From contig PAAX01000026.1 in NCBI GenBank assembly GCA_002698995.1, positions 186,001 through 250,000 on the forward strand: a DNA stretch of 64,000 bases, in the 5' to 3' direction. A model generated the notes under the pieces. The model did no database searches. It was given only the letters and a program-made list of their open reading frames with translations, and was not told where the DNA came from. This document shows, piece after piece, positions 46,633 through 55,459 of the stretch (positions within the stretch are counted from its first letter, which is position 1; each line of letters opens with the position of its first letter). This DNA comes from Ignavibacteriota bacterium (lineage in GTDB: Bacteria; Bacteroidota; Ignavibacteria; Ignavibacteriales; Melioribacteraceae). Both the position numbers and the translations under genes were made by a program.

Positions 46633-47885
46633 AAAGCAGCTCTTTTCTTAAAGATAAACATCACCATCACAGTACTAACAAAAATCTCAGTAATTAAAAT
46701 GCTTAATGCAGCACCGTTATAGCTAAGCGATGGAACTAAAACAAACATCAAAATAATATTTAATAAAGCTGCTGAAAAAATGATTCTATTAAATTCTTTT
46801 TTATAGTCAAGATTAAGCATTATTTGAATTCCGGCTATGTTGCTTATCATTATTATTGCGGGAACAAACGCTAAAATTTGAAAGACTGAAACTGCTTCAC
46901 TAAAATCTGGTCCCAATACTATTCTAATAATTTGAGGGGCAAAAATGAAAAGTAATAGCCCACTAACAATTGAGAGTCCAACAACTATAACAGAATATTT
47001 TTTTATCTGTGAGAAAGCTTTACTTCTGTTTTCTTTGAATTGTTCTGAAATGTGTGGATAAAAAGTACGACCAAAGTTTCCAAGCAATCCTTGATATGCT
47101 TCACGTATTTTATTTGCACCGGAAAAAATACCAACTGCTTGATTACCAGTTAAGAGTCCCAACAAAAATGTATTTGAAGTAGTGTATAAATTAATTGAAA
47201 GTGTTGATAAGAAAATATGATATCCTTCTTTTAACTGATACAACAAATTATTTTTTGATGGTATTAAAAATTTAATATTCAGTTTTGTGTACACATAAAA
47301 AATTGTGATTAATCCAAGTATTAAAGAAGAAACAGAGTTGATAATTAAATATAGGTCAACATCATTAACAGATTTCACAAATAAAAATATTGAGCTAACA
47401 AAAAGTATTTTTACAATAATTGAAAAGACTGATATCAAATTCATTCTTTCAATTCCTTGAAAAAACCAGCTTGGGAAAAGAACATTACCCAGCACTGAAC
47501 CGAAAGCAATTATATAAAGAATGTAGTTTTTAGAAAATAATTCAAAACTGAAGACTATTATCGAGAAAAATAAAAATCCACTGACAAAAAGAATCAGTTT
47601 TATAAATAAGACAGAATTAAAAATTACACTTAATTCCTTGTTATTATTTTTGTTTAAAGCCGCTTCACGAGTTGCACTAAGATTAAAACCATAATCAGAA
47701 AAAGTAATAAAATATGCAGTAAAAGCTATTACAAAATTTGCCAATCCATAATTTTCAACACCTAAAACACGTACAAGGTAAGGGACGGTAATCAAAGGAA
47801 AAAGATAATTCGAAATCTGTAAAACTGTTAATGCACTAAAATTCTTAATTAACTTTGATTTTGTTTCTCCCTTTAGTTTAAACAA
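46629..47885 (-). CDS. Polysaccharide flippase (Wzx/RfbX-like)
   Basis: A 418-residue inner-membrane protein with about 12 hydrophobic segments. The N-terminal NFSALTVLQISNYLFPLITVPYLVRVLG pattern (key words NFSALT, PLITVPYL, VRVLG) and WFFQGIERM mark the MATE/PST flippases that move lipid-linked oligosaccharides to the periplasm. The first possible start is TTG 47885, which directly follows an in-frame stop and lacks a good ribosome site. It heads the polysaccharide run flippase, glf, three transferases, wecG-type pseudogene; no polymerase (Wzy) is visible in it. Confidence 0.9.
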   Translation of the reverse strand: MFKLKGETKSKLIKNFSALTVLQISNYLFPLITVPYLVRVLGVENYGLANFVIAFTAYFITFSDYGFNLSATREAALNKNNNKELSVIFNSVLFIKLILFVSGFLFFSIIVFSFELFSKNYILYIIAFGSVLGNVLFPSWFFQGIERMNLISVFSIIVKILFVSSIFLFVKSVNDVDLYLIINSVSSLILGLITIFYVYTKLNIKFLIPSKNNLLYQLKEGYHIFLSTLSINLYTTSNTFLLGLLTGNQAVGIFSGANKIREAYQGLLGNFGRTFYPHISEQFKENRSKAFSQIKKYSVIVVGLSIVSGLLLFIFAPQIIRIVLGPDFSEAVSVFQILAFVPAIIMISNIAGIQIMLNLDYKKEFNRIIFSAALLNIILMFVLVPSLSYNGAALSILITEIFVSTVMVMFIFKKRAAF

Positions 47886-47981
47886 TTAATATTTCCTAGG
47901 TAGTTGGTGGATGAATTTATGGTTTAATTGTCTAATTGTTTTATTGTTTTACTGACTTAATGAAGCTACTCCGTAGGCAAG

Positions 47982-48051
47982 CTTGATAAACTTTGCAAAC
48001 TTGATAAACTTTACAAACTTGATAAACTTTACAAACTTGATAAACTTTATA
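47982..48051. repeat. Four-copy 18-bp tandem repeat
   Basis: The unit CTTGATAAACTTTACAAA recurs at 47982 (with GC in place of AC), 48000, 48018 and 48036 (last copy cut short as CTTGATAAACTTTATA). It begins one base before the EnvC stop on the minus strand and lies upstream of the flippase gene, at the seam between the EnvC operon and the polysaccharide locus. No spacers or Cas genes are present, so it is not CRISPR. Confidence 0.8.
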
Positions 48052-48052
48052 A

Positions 48053-49264
48053 CTATCTCCTCACCAACCAAACTTCCGGATTTTGATAATTTCTATCATT
48101 CCAGACTTCAAAATGGATTATACTTCCTTCAAGTGATTCATTAACATAGCCAATTAAATCGCCGGCATTTATTCTTTGATTTTCTTTCAGTTTGATATTT
48201 GTTAAATGTCCATATACAGTTCTGTAATCATTTTTGTGTGTTATAATTACAACACTTCCATAGCCCGGTATCCATTGTATTGCGGAGACATATCCATCCG
48301 CAACAGAATAAACTTCGGCATTTGTTTCGGCTTTAATATCAATTCCGTAATTAAGGGTAATGGTTTTAAGGCGTTCATTCTTATTCTCGCCAAACTTTCT
48401 AATCACTTTCCCCTTTCTAACGGGCCAATTCATTCTTCCTTTAAGATCATTAAAATTTGCTAATGAGGCATAATCATATTTAACTAGTTCTTCGGCAGGT
48501 TTTTCATTTTTCAGTTCAGCCTCTTTTATTTTTGCTAAGCGGGTCCTCTCTTTTTCTATCAAATCATTAATCAAATTCTTAATTCTTACTTCAGCTTTTT
48601 TCTTCTCAATTATTTCCTCTTCAATAAGCTGCGAGTCATTTCTTAGATCAGCAATTAGTTTTTCTTTTTGATTTTTTAATGAGGTTAATCTTTTCTGCTC
48701 ATCACTTTTTTCTTTTATTAAATTAGATTTGGTTTCCTTTTCAACTGCAAGTTTTTTTGTTAATGAATTTAATTCCGATTTCTTCTGGAGTATTTCACTT
48801 TTCGTTTTATTACTTTTTTCGGTAAGATCTTTGAAATATTTGTATCGTACAACTGCTTGATCAATAGATTCAGAATCAAATAAATAGGTAATCAGATTTT
48901 TATCTTTCTGTTTGTAGAGCCAAACTACATAAGTAGAATAATTGTTTTGTATTTTCTCGAGATTTTTTTGAAGCTCTTCTTTTTCTGATTCAGCTTTTAT
49001 AATTCTTCTCTCAATCAGCTTTTCTTCTTTGGATAATTCTTCAATCAGCTTATTAATTAAATGAACTTTCTCATCAATAATCTCAAGTTCACTTAAGCTT
49101 TCTTTCTGGTTTTCTTCATTTTCGGATAACTGATTTTCGAGGAAAGTCAGCCGATTTCTAATCTTACTTAATTCTTCATTTTGATTAGAAATCTCTTTGC
49201 TGGACTGAGGTTTAAGAGGAAGGGTGAATAGTACAATAATTACTATAAAAAGATATTTTTTCAC
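48053..49264 (-). CDS. EnvC-like murein hydrolase activator (degenerate M23 domain)
   Basis: A 403-residue exported protein. Signal peptide about 1-19, a long coiled coil about 25-260 (rich in E/K/L), and a C-terminal LytM/M23 domain (about 280-400). In the M23 domain the first zinc ligand position reads NYGIDIKA rather than HXGXDXXA, while YGHL and IIHFEVW keep later histidines. A lost ligand fits EnvC-type proteins that bind and switch on amidases at the division site rather than cut peptidoglycan themselves. The start is GTG 49264, overlapping the DUF4292 stop as GTGA. Confidence 0.88.
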   Translation of the reverse strand: MKKYLFIVIIVLFTLPLKPQSSKEISNQNEELSKIRNRLTFLENQLSENEENQKESLSELEIIDEKVHLINKLIEELSKEEKLIERRIIKAESEKEELQKNLEKIQNNYSTYVVWLYKQKDKNLITYLFDSESIDQAVVRYKYFKDLTEKSNKTKSEILQKKSELNSLTKKLAVEKETKSNLIKEKSDEQKRLTSLKNQKEKLIADLRNDSQLIEEEIIEKKKAEVRIKNLINDLIEKERTRLAKIKEAELKNEKPAEELVKYDYASLANFNDLKGRMNWPVRKGKVIRKFGENKNERLKTITLNYGIDIKAETNAEVYSVADGYVSAIQWIPGYGSVVIITHKNDYRTVYGHLTNIKLKENQRINAGDLIGYVNESLEGSIIHFEVWNDRNYQNPEVWLVRR

Positions 49265-50046
49265 AATTCTACAATCTTAGCATCTTTTGGATAATTGAAT
49301 TGAAGAGATTTTATATCGTGATTTACTTTTATGTTTCTGTAATCGATTGCAACTTTCTGATTCATTCCGTCATTCTGAACATTAACATTGTAGGGAATAG
49401 GTACTTCATCAAAACTACCGAACTTTTGATAATTCCCTTTAAAATGATAATTATTCTGCATCAGAATTATTTCAAATTTCTGAATAGCAAGATCATCAGC
49501 ATTAACAGTGTAAAAACTCTGCTTACCGCTTAGTGAGTCATTATATGTAAGGAAATATGATTTATCATCAAAGCTATATTCTGAAGGAATTTGTCTTAAG
49601 TTTTCTGTTAGATTAACAGCACCGGCAAATGCATCTACTAAATCATTAAAACTGAGGTTAACTTTGAAAATTCTTTTTAGTATATCTTGATCAACACTTC
49701 CTTTATATAATGTATTCTTCAGTACATCATAAAACATGAAGTTTCTGTCAGTTACAACTGCTTTGGTAAGATCAATTCCAAATGGTCCATAGATAGAAAT
49801 CATTATAGAATCCGGTTTTTTAATAAGTACTTCAAAATTACCTTTTGCACTTAATTCAGGTGATTCGATATTGAGTACACCGTTTCCTTCAAATGTTTTA
49901 ATCTTTCTTCTATTTGCTTCTAATTTTTTAATTAATCTTTCAGCCGGCAGAAATCTTTCTTCCGAAATTTCAGTAGTAGAAGAACAAGAATATATTCCAA
50001 AAACTATAACTGAAATCAATAAAAGATTTATAAACTTTCTAATCAT
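49261..50046 (-). CDS. DUF4292 lipoprotein (LolB/LolA-like fold)
   Basis: A 261-residue lipoprotein with lipobox IYSC near residue 20. The mature part carries the DUF4292 pattern KTFEGNGVLNIESPEL, DSIMISIYGPFGIDLTKAV, and FYDVLKNTLYKG, which resembles the half-barrel of LolA/LolB and suggests lipid or lipoprotein handling at the outer membrane. I chose ATG 50046 because AAGGA is seven bases upstream; ATG 50052 is too close to it. It overlaps the TPR gene by eight bases and is coupled to EnvC by GTGA. Confidence 0.86.
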   Translation of the reverse strand: MIRKFINLLLISVIVFGIYSCSSTTEISEERFLPAERLIKKLEANRRKIKTFEGNGVLNIESPELSAKGNFEVLIKKPDSIMISIYGPFGIDLTKAVVTDRNFMFYDVLKNTLYKGSVDQDILKRIFKVNLSFNDLVDAFAGAVNLTENLRQIPSEYSFDDKSYFLTYNDSLSGKQSFYTVNADDLAIQKFEIILMQNNYHFKGNYQKFGSFDEVPIPYNVNVQNDGMNQKVAIDYRNIKVNHDIKSLQFNYPKDAKIVEL

Positions 50047-51838
50047 TTTCATTTCCTTTTACTTTATTAAGAAGATCTTCATCCTCTTCTCCAAGTTCTA
50101 ATGCCTTTTTCCAAAATTCTAATGCTTTGTCGGACATTCCCATTTTATAATAAACATCCCCAATATGATGAAGCAGAGTCGGATTATCGGGATCGGTAAT
50201 CATAGCTTTCTCAATATTGATTTTTGCTTTTTCTAAATCTCCCAATTTGTAATAAATCCATCCGATAGTATCAAGGAAACTGGAATTATCGGGATCGACA
50301 TCAATTGCTTTCTTTGCCATTTCCAAAGCTTCATCTAACCGGGTTCCCCTTTCGGCTAGAGCATACGCATAATTATTATTCACTAGTGCATCAAGAGGAT
50401 CAATTGTAAGTGCTCGATGGTAAACACTGTCACTCATTGTGTACATTTCAAGATCATCGTAAATTAAGCCGAGAACACCAAGCACTTGAGTATTTTCCGG
50501 TTCAAGTTCAACTGCACGATTCAAATAGACTAAAGCTTCTTCCGGTTTATCAAGTTGATTAAGAGTAAAACCGTAAGCCTGCAGAGCCAGAACATCGGTC
50601 GGATTCAAATCAACAGAACGTTTTAAATATTCGCCTGCTTCTTTATGCTGCTGTTCTTGTGCAAGTGCAAGTCCAAGTATAACATTTATAACATACTCAT
50701 TAGGGAAATTTTGAACAGCTTTTCTCATTTCAACTATTGCTTCTTCATATTTGCCGGTATCAAATAATAACCCACCAAGCCTCATCCAAATCTGCGAATT
50801 CCAAACAGCAAGCTTTGATGCATCCTTCAAATAATTAATTGCAAGTGAATCATTTCCTTCATCAATAAAAATCTGACCAAGATAAGCTTTAACCTGCCAA
50901 TCGGTTGTATCTTTATCTAAATGATAAAGCATATCTTTTGTTGGAGAAAGAAGTGAAGTATCTTGAGAAACTTGTGTTAAAAAACCAGTTATTATTCTTA
51001 ATTTATTTTCGAATGCAACAACATCACTCTCAACAAGCTTTTTATATTCAACTGCTCCTTCATTCCACTTTCCGTTTTGGACAAATGCATTTGCTCTGTA
51101 TTCAATCAATTCAAAATCATCTGGGAAAACCGTTAATGATTCATCGCAGAGTTTTATTGCTTTATCGTATTTTGCAGTTTTAATATAAGATTCGATCAGT
51201 AGTTTTTTCAAATCCAGATTAGTGGGATTAAGATCGAGAAGTTCCTCAACGGTTTTAATTGTTGCTTCAACATTTCCTAATCTTTCGTTTAAGTCCGCAA
51301 CATTAAGAAGAACATTCCATTGAGGTCCGGCTTCCTTAATAATTTTATCATAAAGATTAAGAGCTTCCTGAGGTTTATCTTTTTCATACAATTTAGCAAG
51401 ACTAAACAAAGCTTGGAAATCAGTTGAATCTATTTGAACAATTTTTTCAAAAATTACTGTGGCTGAATCAAAATTTCTTCCGGTAGTATAAATAGTCGCA
51501 AGTAGATTTAGATACTCGGTATTTGTACTGTCAAGAGATACTGCTCGCTTTCCATAATCTCTTGCCTGAGGGAGTTTATTTAAGCGAAGAAAATCTTTGC
51601 TTACGGCATAATTAATTCCTGCAGTATTATCATATTTTAAAGCCTGCTGATATTCAAGAATTGCTTCAGCATACCTTCCCTTTGCACTTAAAAGAGAACC
51701 GTCAATAAAGTGTTTAACAGCTTTATCTTTATTTATTTTAGAAATAGTTTCGTCCGAATAGTCCTTCGGTTCGTTAGTCACATCTGCTGAACAGGCAACT
51801 AAAAATATTAGTATGAGAATTAGGTAAATATATTTCAT
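50039..51838 (-). CDS. TPR lipoprotein
   Basis: A 599-residue lipoprotein. Lipobox LVAC near residue 16, then about 14 tetratricopeptide repeats over almost the whole chain (for example FDSATVIFEKIVQIDSTDF, ALVYLNRAVELEPENTQVL in parts). TPR lipoproteins in this position act as scaffolds for envelope assembly. It is first of the coupled set TPR, DUF4292, EnvC, an order commonly seen in Bacteroidota; the set as a whole suggests a role in envelope or division. Confidence 0.88.
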   Translation of the reverse strand: MKYIYLILILIFLVACSADVTNEPKDYSDETISKINKDKAVKHFIDGSLLSAKGRYAEAILEYQQALKYDNTAGINYAVSKDFLRLNKLPQARDYGKRAVSLDSTNTEYLNLLATIYTTGRNFDSATVIFEKIVQIDSTDFQALFSLAKLYEKDKPQEALNLYDKIIKEAGPQWNVLLNVADLNERLGNVEATIKTVEELLDLNPTNLDLKKLLIESYIKTAKYDKAIKLCDESLTVFPDDFELIEYRANAFVQNGKWNEGAVEYKKLVESDVVAFENKLRIITGFLTQVSQDTSLLSPTKDMLYHLDKDTTDWQVKAYLGQIFIDEGNDSLAINYLKDASKLAVWNSQIWMRLGGLLFDTGKYEEAIVEMRKAVQNFPNEYVINVILGLALAQEQQHKEAGEYLKRSVDLNPTDVLALQAYGFTLNQLDKPEEALVYLNRAVELEPENTQVLGVLGLIYDDLEMYTMSDSVYHRALTIDPLDALVNNNYAYALAERGTRLDEALEMAKKAIDVDPDNSSFLDTIGWIYYKLGDLEKAKINIEKAMITDPDNPTLLHHIGDVYYKMGMSDKALEFWKKALELGEEDEDLLNKVKGNEND

Positions 51839-51950
51839 TTTGTACCGAAAATTAAACAGAAAAGATAAAATGAAAGCTATTTAATAACAAGGTAAAATAT
51901 TGATTTGGTTCACTTAAATGGATATTTTACCCCCTAAAATTTGAGCATAA

Positions 51951-52853
51951 ATGGAAATTTTTGATTTAGCAATTGCATATAAATGGAAATATGATATTGA
52001 CTTTGTAAATCTGATTGAAACTACTTTTCAAGATGCCGGTTTATCAACTTTTGTTGTAGGTGTTCATAACAACGGTGAAGTTTATGATAGAATAATTTCT
52101 AAGACTCTTCATTTCAATTTCTTCTTAGATAGAGCTTCTGACGAAGATGAATCTTTTGAACCTCTTGCAAAACTTATTCAGAGTAAGAAAACCAGAATTA
52201 TAAATGAATATGATAAAATAGAAAAGAGTGTTGATAAGGCTTCAATACAGCCTTTAATGGAGAAGCATAAAATTGTAATTCCCAAAACAGTTATTCTGCC
52301 GACTTACACAGAAGAAAAATTTCCAAAGGAATTAAATAGTATAGTAAAAAGTTTTAGGAAACCTTTTGTTATTAAACCTTCATATTATTCCGGCGGCGGT
52401 GAAGGAGTTAAGATTGACGGAAAGACAATCGAAGATATTCAAACAGAGAGAATTTGGAATGAAGAAGATAGATATTTGATTCAAGAATTTATTGTTCCAA
52501 AAATGATTAATGGAAAGAGGGCTTGGTTCAGACCACTTTATGCTTTCGGAAAAGTTATAATACTTCTTTGGGATGATAAAACTCATGTTTATTCTGATAT
52601 AACCAAGAATGACGAACGAAAATTTGATAAGAAAAAAATAATATCAATTACAAAAAAAATGGCAGAACTCTCAGGGTTAGATTATTTCTCAACCGAAATT
52701 GCAATTGATAAATCCAACCAATATTATGTTATAGATTATATTAATGATCAATGTGATATGCGGATGAAAAGCGAGCATTACGACGGCGTTCCAGATGAAA
52801 CTGTAAAGGAATTCATTATAAATATGAGAGAGTTTGTAGAGAAGAATAAATGA
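51951..52853 (+). CDS. ATP-grasp domain protein
   Basis: A 300-residue cytoplasmic protein with an ATP-grasp fold. The nucleotide-binding loop PFVIKPSYYSGGGEGV, the hinge-type YLIQEFI, and the metal-binding YVIDYINDQCDMR are visible. Such proteins ligate a carboxylate to an amine or thiol using ATP; the substrate is unknown. It stands alone, divergent from the TPR gene and convergent with rsgA, with no biosynthetic partner nearby. Confidence 0.8.
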   Translation: MEIFDLAIAYKWKYDIDFVNLIETTFQDAGLSTFVVGVHNNGEVYDRIISKTLHFNFFLDRASDEDESFEPLAKLIQSKKTRIINEYDKIEKSVDKASIQPLMEKHKIVIPKTVILPTYTEEKFPKELNSIVKSFRKPFVIKPSYYSGGGEGVKIDGKTIEDIQTERIWNEEDRYLIQEFIVPKMINGKRAWFRPLYAFGKVIILLWDDKTHVYSDITKNDERKFDKKKIISITKKMAELSGLDYFSTEIAIDKSNQYYVIDYINDQCDMRMKSEHYDGVPDETVKEFIINMREFVEKNK

Positions 52854-52915
52854 CATACAACAATTAAAACAGATTTTCTTTCTAAAAGAGAACTATTATT
52901 TCAGTGTATAAATAA

Positions 52916-53881
52916 TCAGAAATTCATGTCATCCTCAATATTATCAAGCATATTGAGGTAACTCTCATATCTCAAAACGGAAATTTTTTCCTCTTCAACA
53001 GCATCAATAACTGCACAGCCCGGTTCATGATGATGAGTGCAAGTATTAAATTTGCAGTCATTTATGTATTCTTGAAAATCAACAAAATAATGAGATAAAT
53101 CTTCTTTCTTAATTCCGTAAGGTTCAATTTCTCTCATTCCGGGAGTATCAATCACAAAGGTTGTTTCATCAATTTGATTCATTATTGAAGTAACAGTAGT
53201 ATGTTTTCCTTTATTTGACCAGTCAGAAATTTCACCTACTTTTAGTGCCAAATCATTATACAAAGAATTTAGAAGAGACGATTTACCAACTCCTGAAGGT
53301 CCCCAAAATAGACTTGTTTTTCCTTCCAGATAGTTTCTTAATTCACTTATTCCGATATTCTTTTTAATCGATGTAAGAAATATTTTATAACCTATACTTT
53401 CATAAAGTTCTTTCCAGTAGCTGCTTTCATCGTCGTTATCCAAATCAATTTTATTGATAACCGGAATAATATTTACATGAGAGCTTTCAGCAATAACCAA
53501 AAGTCGATCTAAAATTTTATGATTGAATTGAGGCTGATTTATTGATTTAACAACTACAAGATTATCAATATTGGAGGCAACAATTTGCTCTAATCTTTCC
53601 CCTCTTTGCAGAGAGCCCTTTATTTTTGGGGCTTTGCGGGATATGTAATTTTTCCTTGCATAAACTTGTTCAATTACACCTGTTCCATCATCATTCAACT
53701 GAAATTCAACAATATCACCAACTACTGCAAGATCGAATGTAATTAGCTTATCTTTTTTGTGCTGCAGTTCTTTCTTAAATTTTCCTCTAAGTGAACAGAT
53801 TATTGAATTGCTATTATCTGTTAGAACATAATAATTTCTGCTTTCTACTCTTGTAATCTTACCTTTTATTTTTTCCTCCAA
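52916..53881 (-). CDS. rsgA: Ribosome small-subunit-dependent GTPase A
   Basis: A 321-residue circularly permuted GTPase that checks 30S maturation. An OB domain (about 1-80) is followed by G4 NKID, G1 GPSGVGKSSLLN and G3 DTPGMREIE in permuted order, and a zinc motif CKFNTCTHHHEPGC at the C-terminal end. The start is uncertain: TTG 53881 is the first possible codon, but GGAGG begins within it and ends six bases before an ATA codon, so initiation may be at a non-standard codon just downstream. Confidence 0.94.
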   Translation of the reverse strand: MEEKIKGKITRVESRNYYVLTDNSNSIICSLRGKFKKELQHKKDKLITFDLAVVGDIVEFQLNDDGTGVIEQVYARKNYISRKAPKIKGSLQRGERLEQIVASNIDNLVVVKSINQPQFNHKILDRLLVIAESSHVNIIPVINKIDLDNDDESSYWKELYESIGYKIFLTSIKKNIGISELRNYLEGKTSLFWGPSGVGKSSLLNSLYNDLALKVGEISDWSNKGKHTTVTSIMNQIDETTFVIDTPGMREIEPYGIKKEDLSHYFVDFQEYINDCKFNTCTHHHEPGCAVIDAVEEEKISVLRYESYLNMLDNIEDDMNF

Positions 53882-53887
53882 ATAAAA

Positions 53888-53915
53888 AAAGCATCCTAAA
53901 ATTAAGATGCTTTTC
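53888..53915 (-). terminator. Terminator between the FadL-like gene and rsgA
   Basis: AAAAGCATC (53888-53896) pairs with GATGCTTTT (53907-53915). Read on the minus strand the stem ends in a T run (GCTTTTTTTATT), so it should end the transcript from the 55384 gene. Confidence 0.75.
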
Positions 53916-53941
53916 TTTAAAAAGATAACTTTTATTAATGA

Positions 53942-55384
53942 TTAAAATCTGTATCGTCCGGAAATCATAAAATTGTGAACATTAATATCATCATAATATC
54001 TTGCAAAATTAGAACCATAAACATCACCGAAATCTTTCCACCAGCCGAATGCATAAGCCAGTTCTAAAGTGAAAGGTCCGGTAGCATTAATGCCGGCTCC
54101 AAGTGTAATAAACTTTTTATCATATTCACCGGGATCATTTTTGTAAGCTGACGGCATCATCATAAAACCGGCTCTAAAAGTTGTATTTAAATTTGGGACA
54201 TAAAATTCGCCCCCAAAATTAACGTTTACAACTTGTGTAAAGAGATCCTTCATTTCTGAATTAAGATTATCCATTTCAAATGGATTAAATCCGGAAGTAA
54301 ATTCAGTTTGTGTATAATCGATATATTTTAAATCAGCACTAACTGTAAATAAACTGTATGTGTAACTTATTCCACCTGAAAGTTCAAACGGAGTTTTTAT
54401 ATCATATTCAATTTTTGAGCGGTAAGGTTCATCCAAAAAGAATTCAACATCATTTCCAAATTTCGACTCCGCATCAGTAAAGAAATTTTCTTTAACAAAA
54501 TAGTAACTTGGTAGTTTCACTTGAAAACCAAATCTAAAATTCTGCCTGGTTTCGTAAAGTAAACCAAGTCTTAAATCCCAGCCGCTTATGTCCCAGTCAA
54601 GAATATTCTTCAAGTAAAACGATTGAAAATTCTCAGTCCTATCATCATTGGGGTCGAGTAAAAACCCGGATGGATAAACGTTATCAAAATCATCTTCGTA
54701 ATAATCAAAAGTTCTTTCAAGTTCACCACTTAGATAATTAAAAGTAGCACCAATAAATAAATTCGGCGCAATTTCCATTGAACCGGCAAGAGACCAAGCA
54801 TTTAAATCCCCTTTCTGTTCAATTTTTCCCTCTTGGGTTAACCTTCCACTTATTCTTGTTGTATCTTTAATATAATTATTTGACTGATCGAATACAGGAT
54901 AGCTTAAGCCCAGCAGAAATGCTAAATCATCATTTCCATCGGTTAAATATTCTATATAAGATTTACCTGAATTAAAACCTCTGAAATTGGATGAATAATT
55001 AAAATCATTATACTTAGAATAGCCAAATCCAAGAACCATACTTCCTCTTGCAGTCGGTAAAGGGAACACAAAACCAACTTCACTTATTGCAGTTGAAGTG
55101 TTGGAGTTTGATTCTTCATTTCTTAAAAATCTTGTTGAGTTAGAAAGATTATTGAAATTTAGTCCGCCTGAATACTCAATTACATTTGCTTTACCAATCA
55201 ACGCCGGATTAACCAAAACAGATGAATAACCGGTATAAAAACTTGTAGTTGCATTACCCATTCCCAACGATCTGGTTCCGTTTAAGTATCCGGGAAAACT
55301 TAATCTAAGTGCATCATTATAGTTTTGTGCTAATATTGATGTACTTATCATAATAACTAAGATTAAAAACTTAATTTGCTTCAT
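53942..55384 (-). CDS. OmpP1/FadL-like outer-membrane protein
   Basis: A 480-residue exported barrel. Signal peptide about 1-19 (SILAQ). The plug-like start NDALRLSFPGYLNGTRSLGMGNATTSFYTGYSSVLVNPALIG (key words GTRSLGMGNA and NPA) is the signature of the OmpP1/FadL/TodX family, hydrophobic-compound transporters; PorV of the T9SS is a relative but is shorter. The end is SGRYRF with a terminal Phe. It follows the low-complexity lipoprotein gene on the same strand. Confidence 0.86.
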   Translation of the reverse strand: MKQIKFLILVIMISTSILAQNYNDALRLSFPGYLNGTRSLGMGNATTSFYTGYSSVLVNPALIGKANVIEYSGGLNFNNLSNSTRFLRNEESNSNTSTAISEVGFVFPLPTARGSMVLGFGYSKYNDFNYSSNFRGFNSGKSYIEYLTDGNDDLAFLLGLSYPVFDQSNNYIKDTTRISGRLTQEGKIEQKGDLNAWSLAGSMEIAPNLFIGATFNYLSGELERTFDYYEDDFDNVYPSGFLLDPNDDRTENFQSFYLKNILDWDISGWDLRLGLLYETRQNFRFGFQVKLPSYYFVKENFFTDAESKFGNDVEFFLDEPYRSKIEYDIKTPFELSGGISYTYSLFTVSADLKYIDYTQTEFTSGFNPFEMDNLNSEMKDLFTQVVNVNFGGEFYVPNLNTTFRAGFMMMPSAYKNDPGEYDKKFITLGAGINATGPFTLELAYAFGWWKDFGDVYGSNFARYYDDINVHNFMISGRYRF

Positions 55385-55406
55385 TTCATTGCTCCAGAAT
55401 TAATTT

Positions 55407-55437
55407 AACAAAAGGGATGTTTTACCATCCCTTTGTT
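55407..55437 (-). terminator. Hairpin after the low-complexity lipoprotein gene
   Basis: AAAGGGATG (55411-55419) pairs with CATCCCTTT (55426-55434), and the flanking AAC/GTT extends the stem with one mismatch. It lies just after the stop at 55460 on the minus strand; the T tract that follows is weak. Confidence 0.6.
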
Positions 55438-55459
55438 GAATGCATTTAGGGAAGAAAAT

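Noticed and set aside
47982-48051. CRISPR array
   Set aside because: The 18-bp units are directly adjacent with no variable spacers and no Cas genes nearby.
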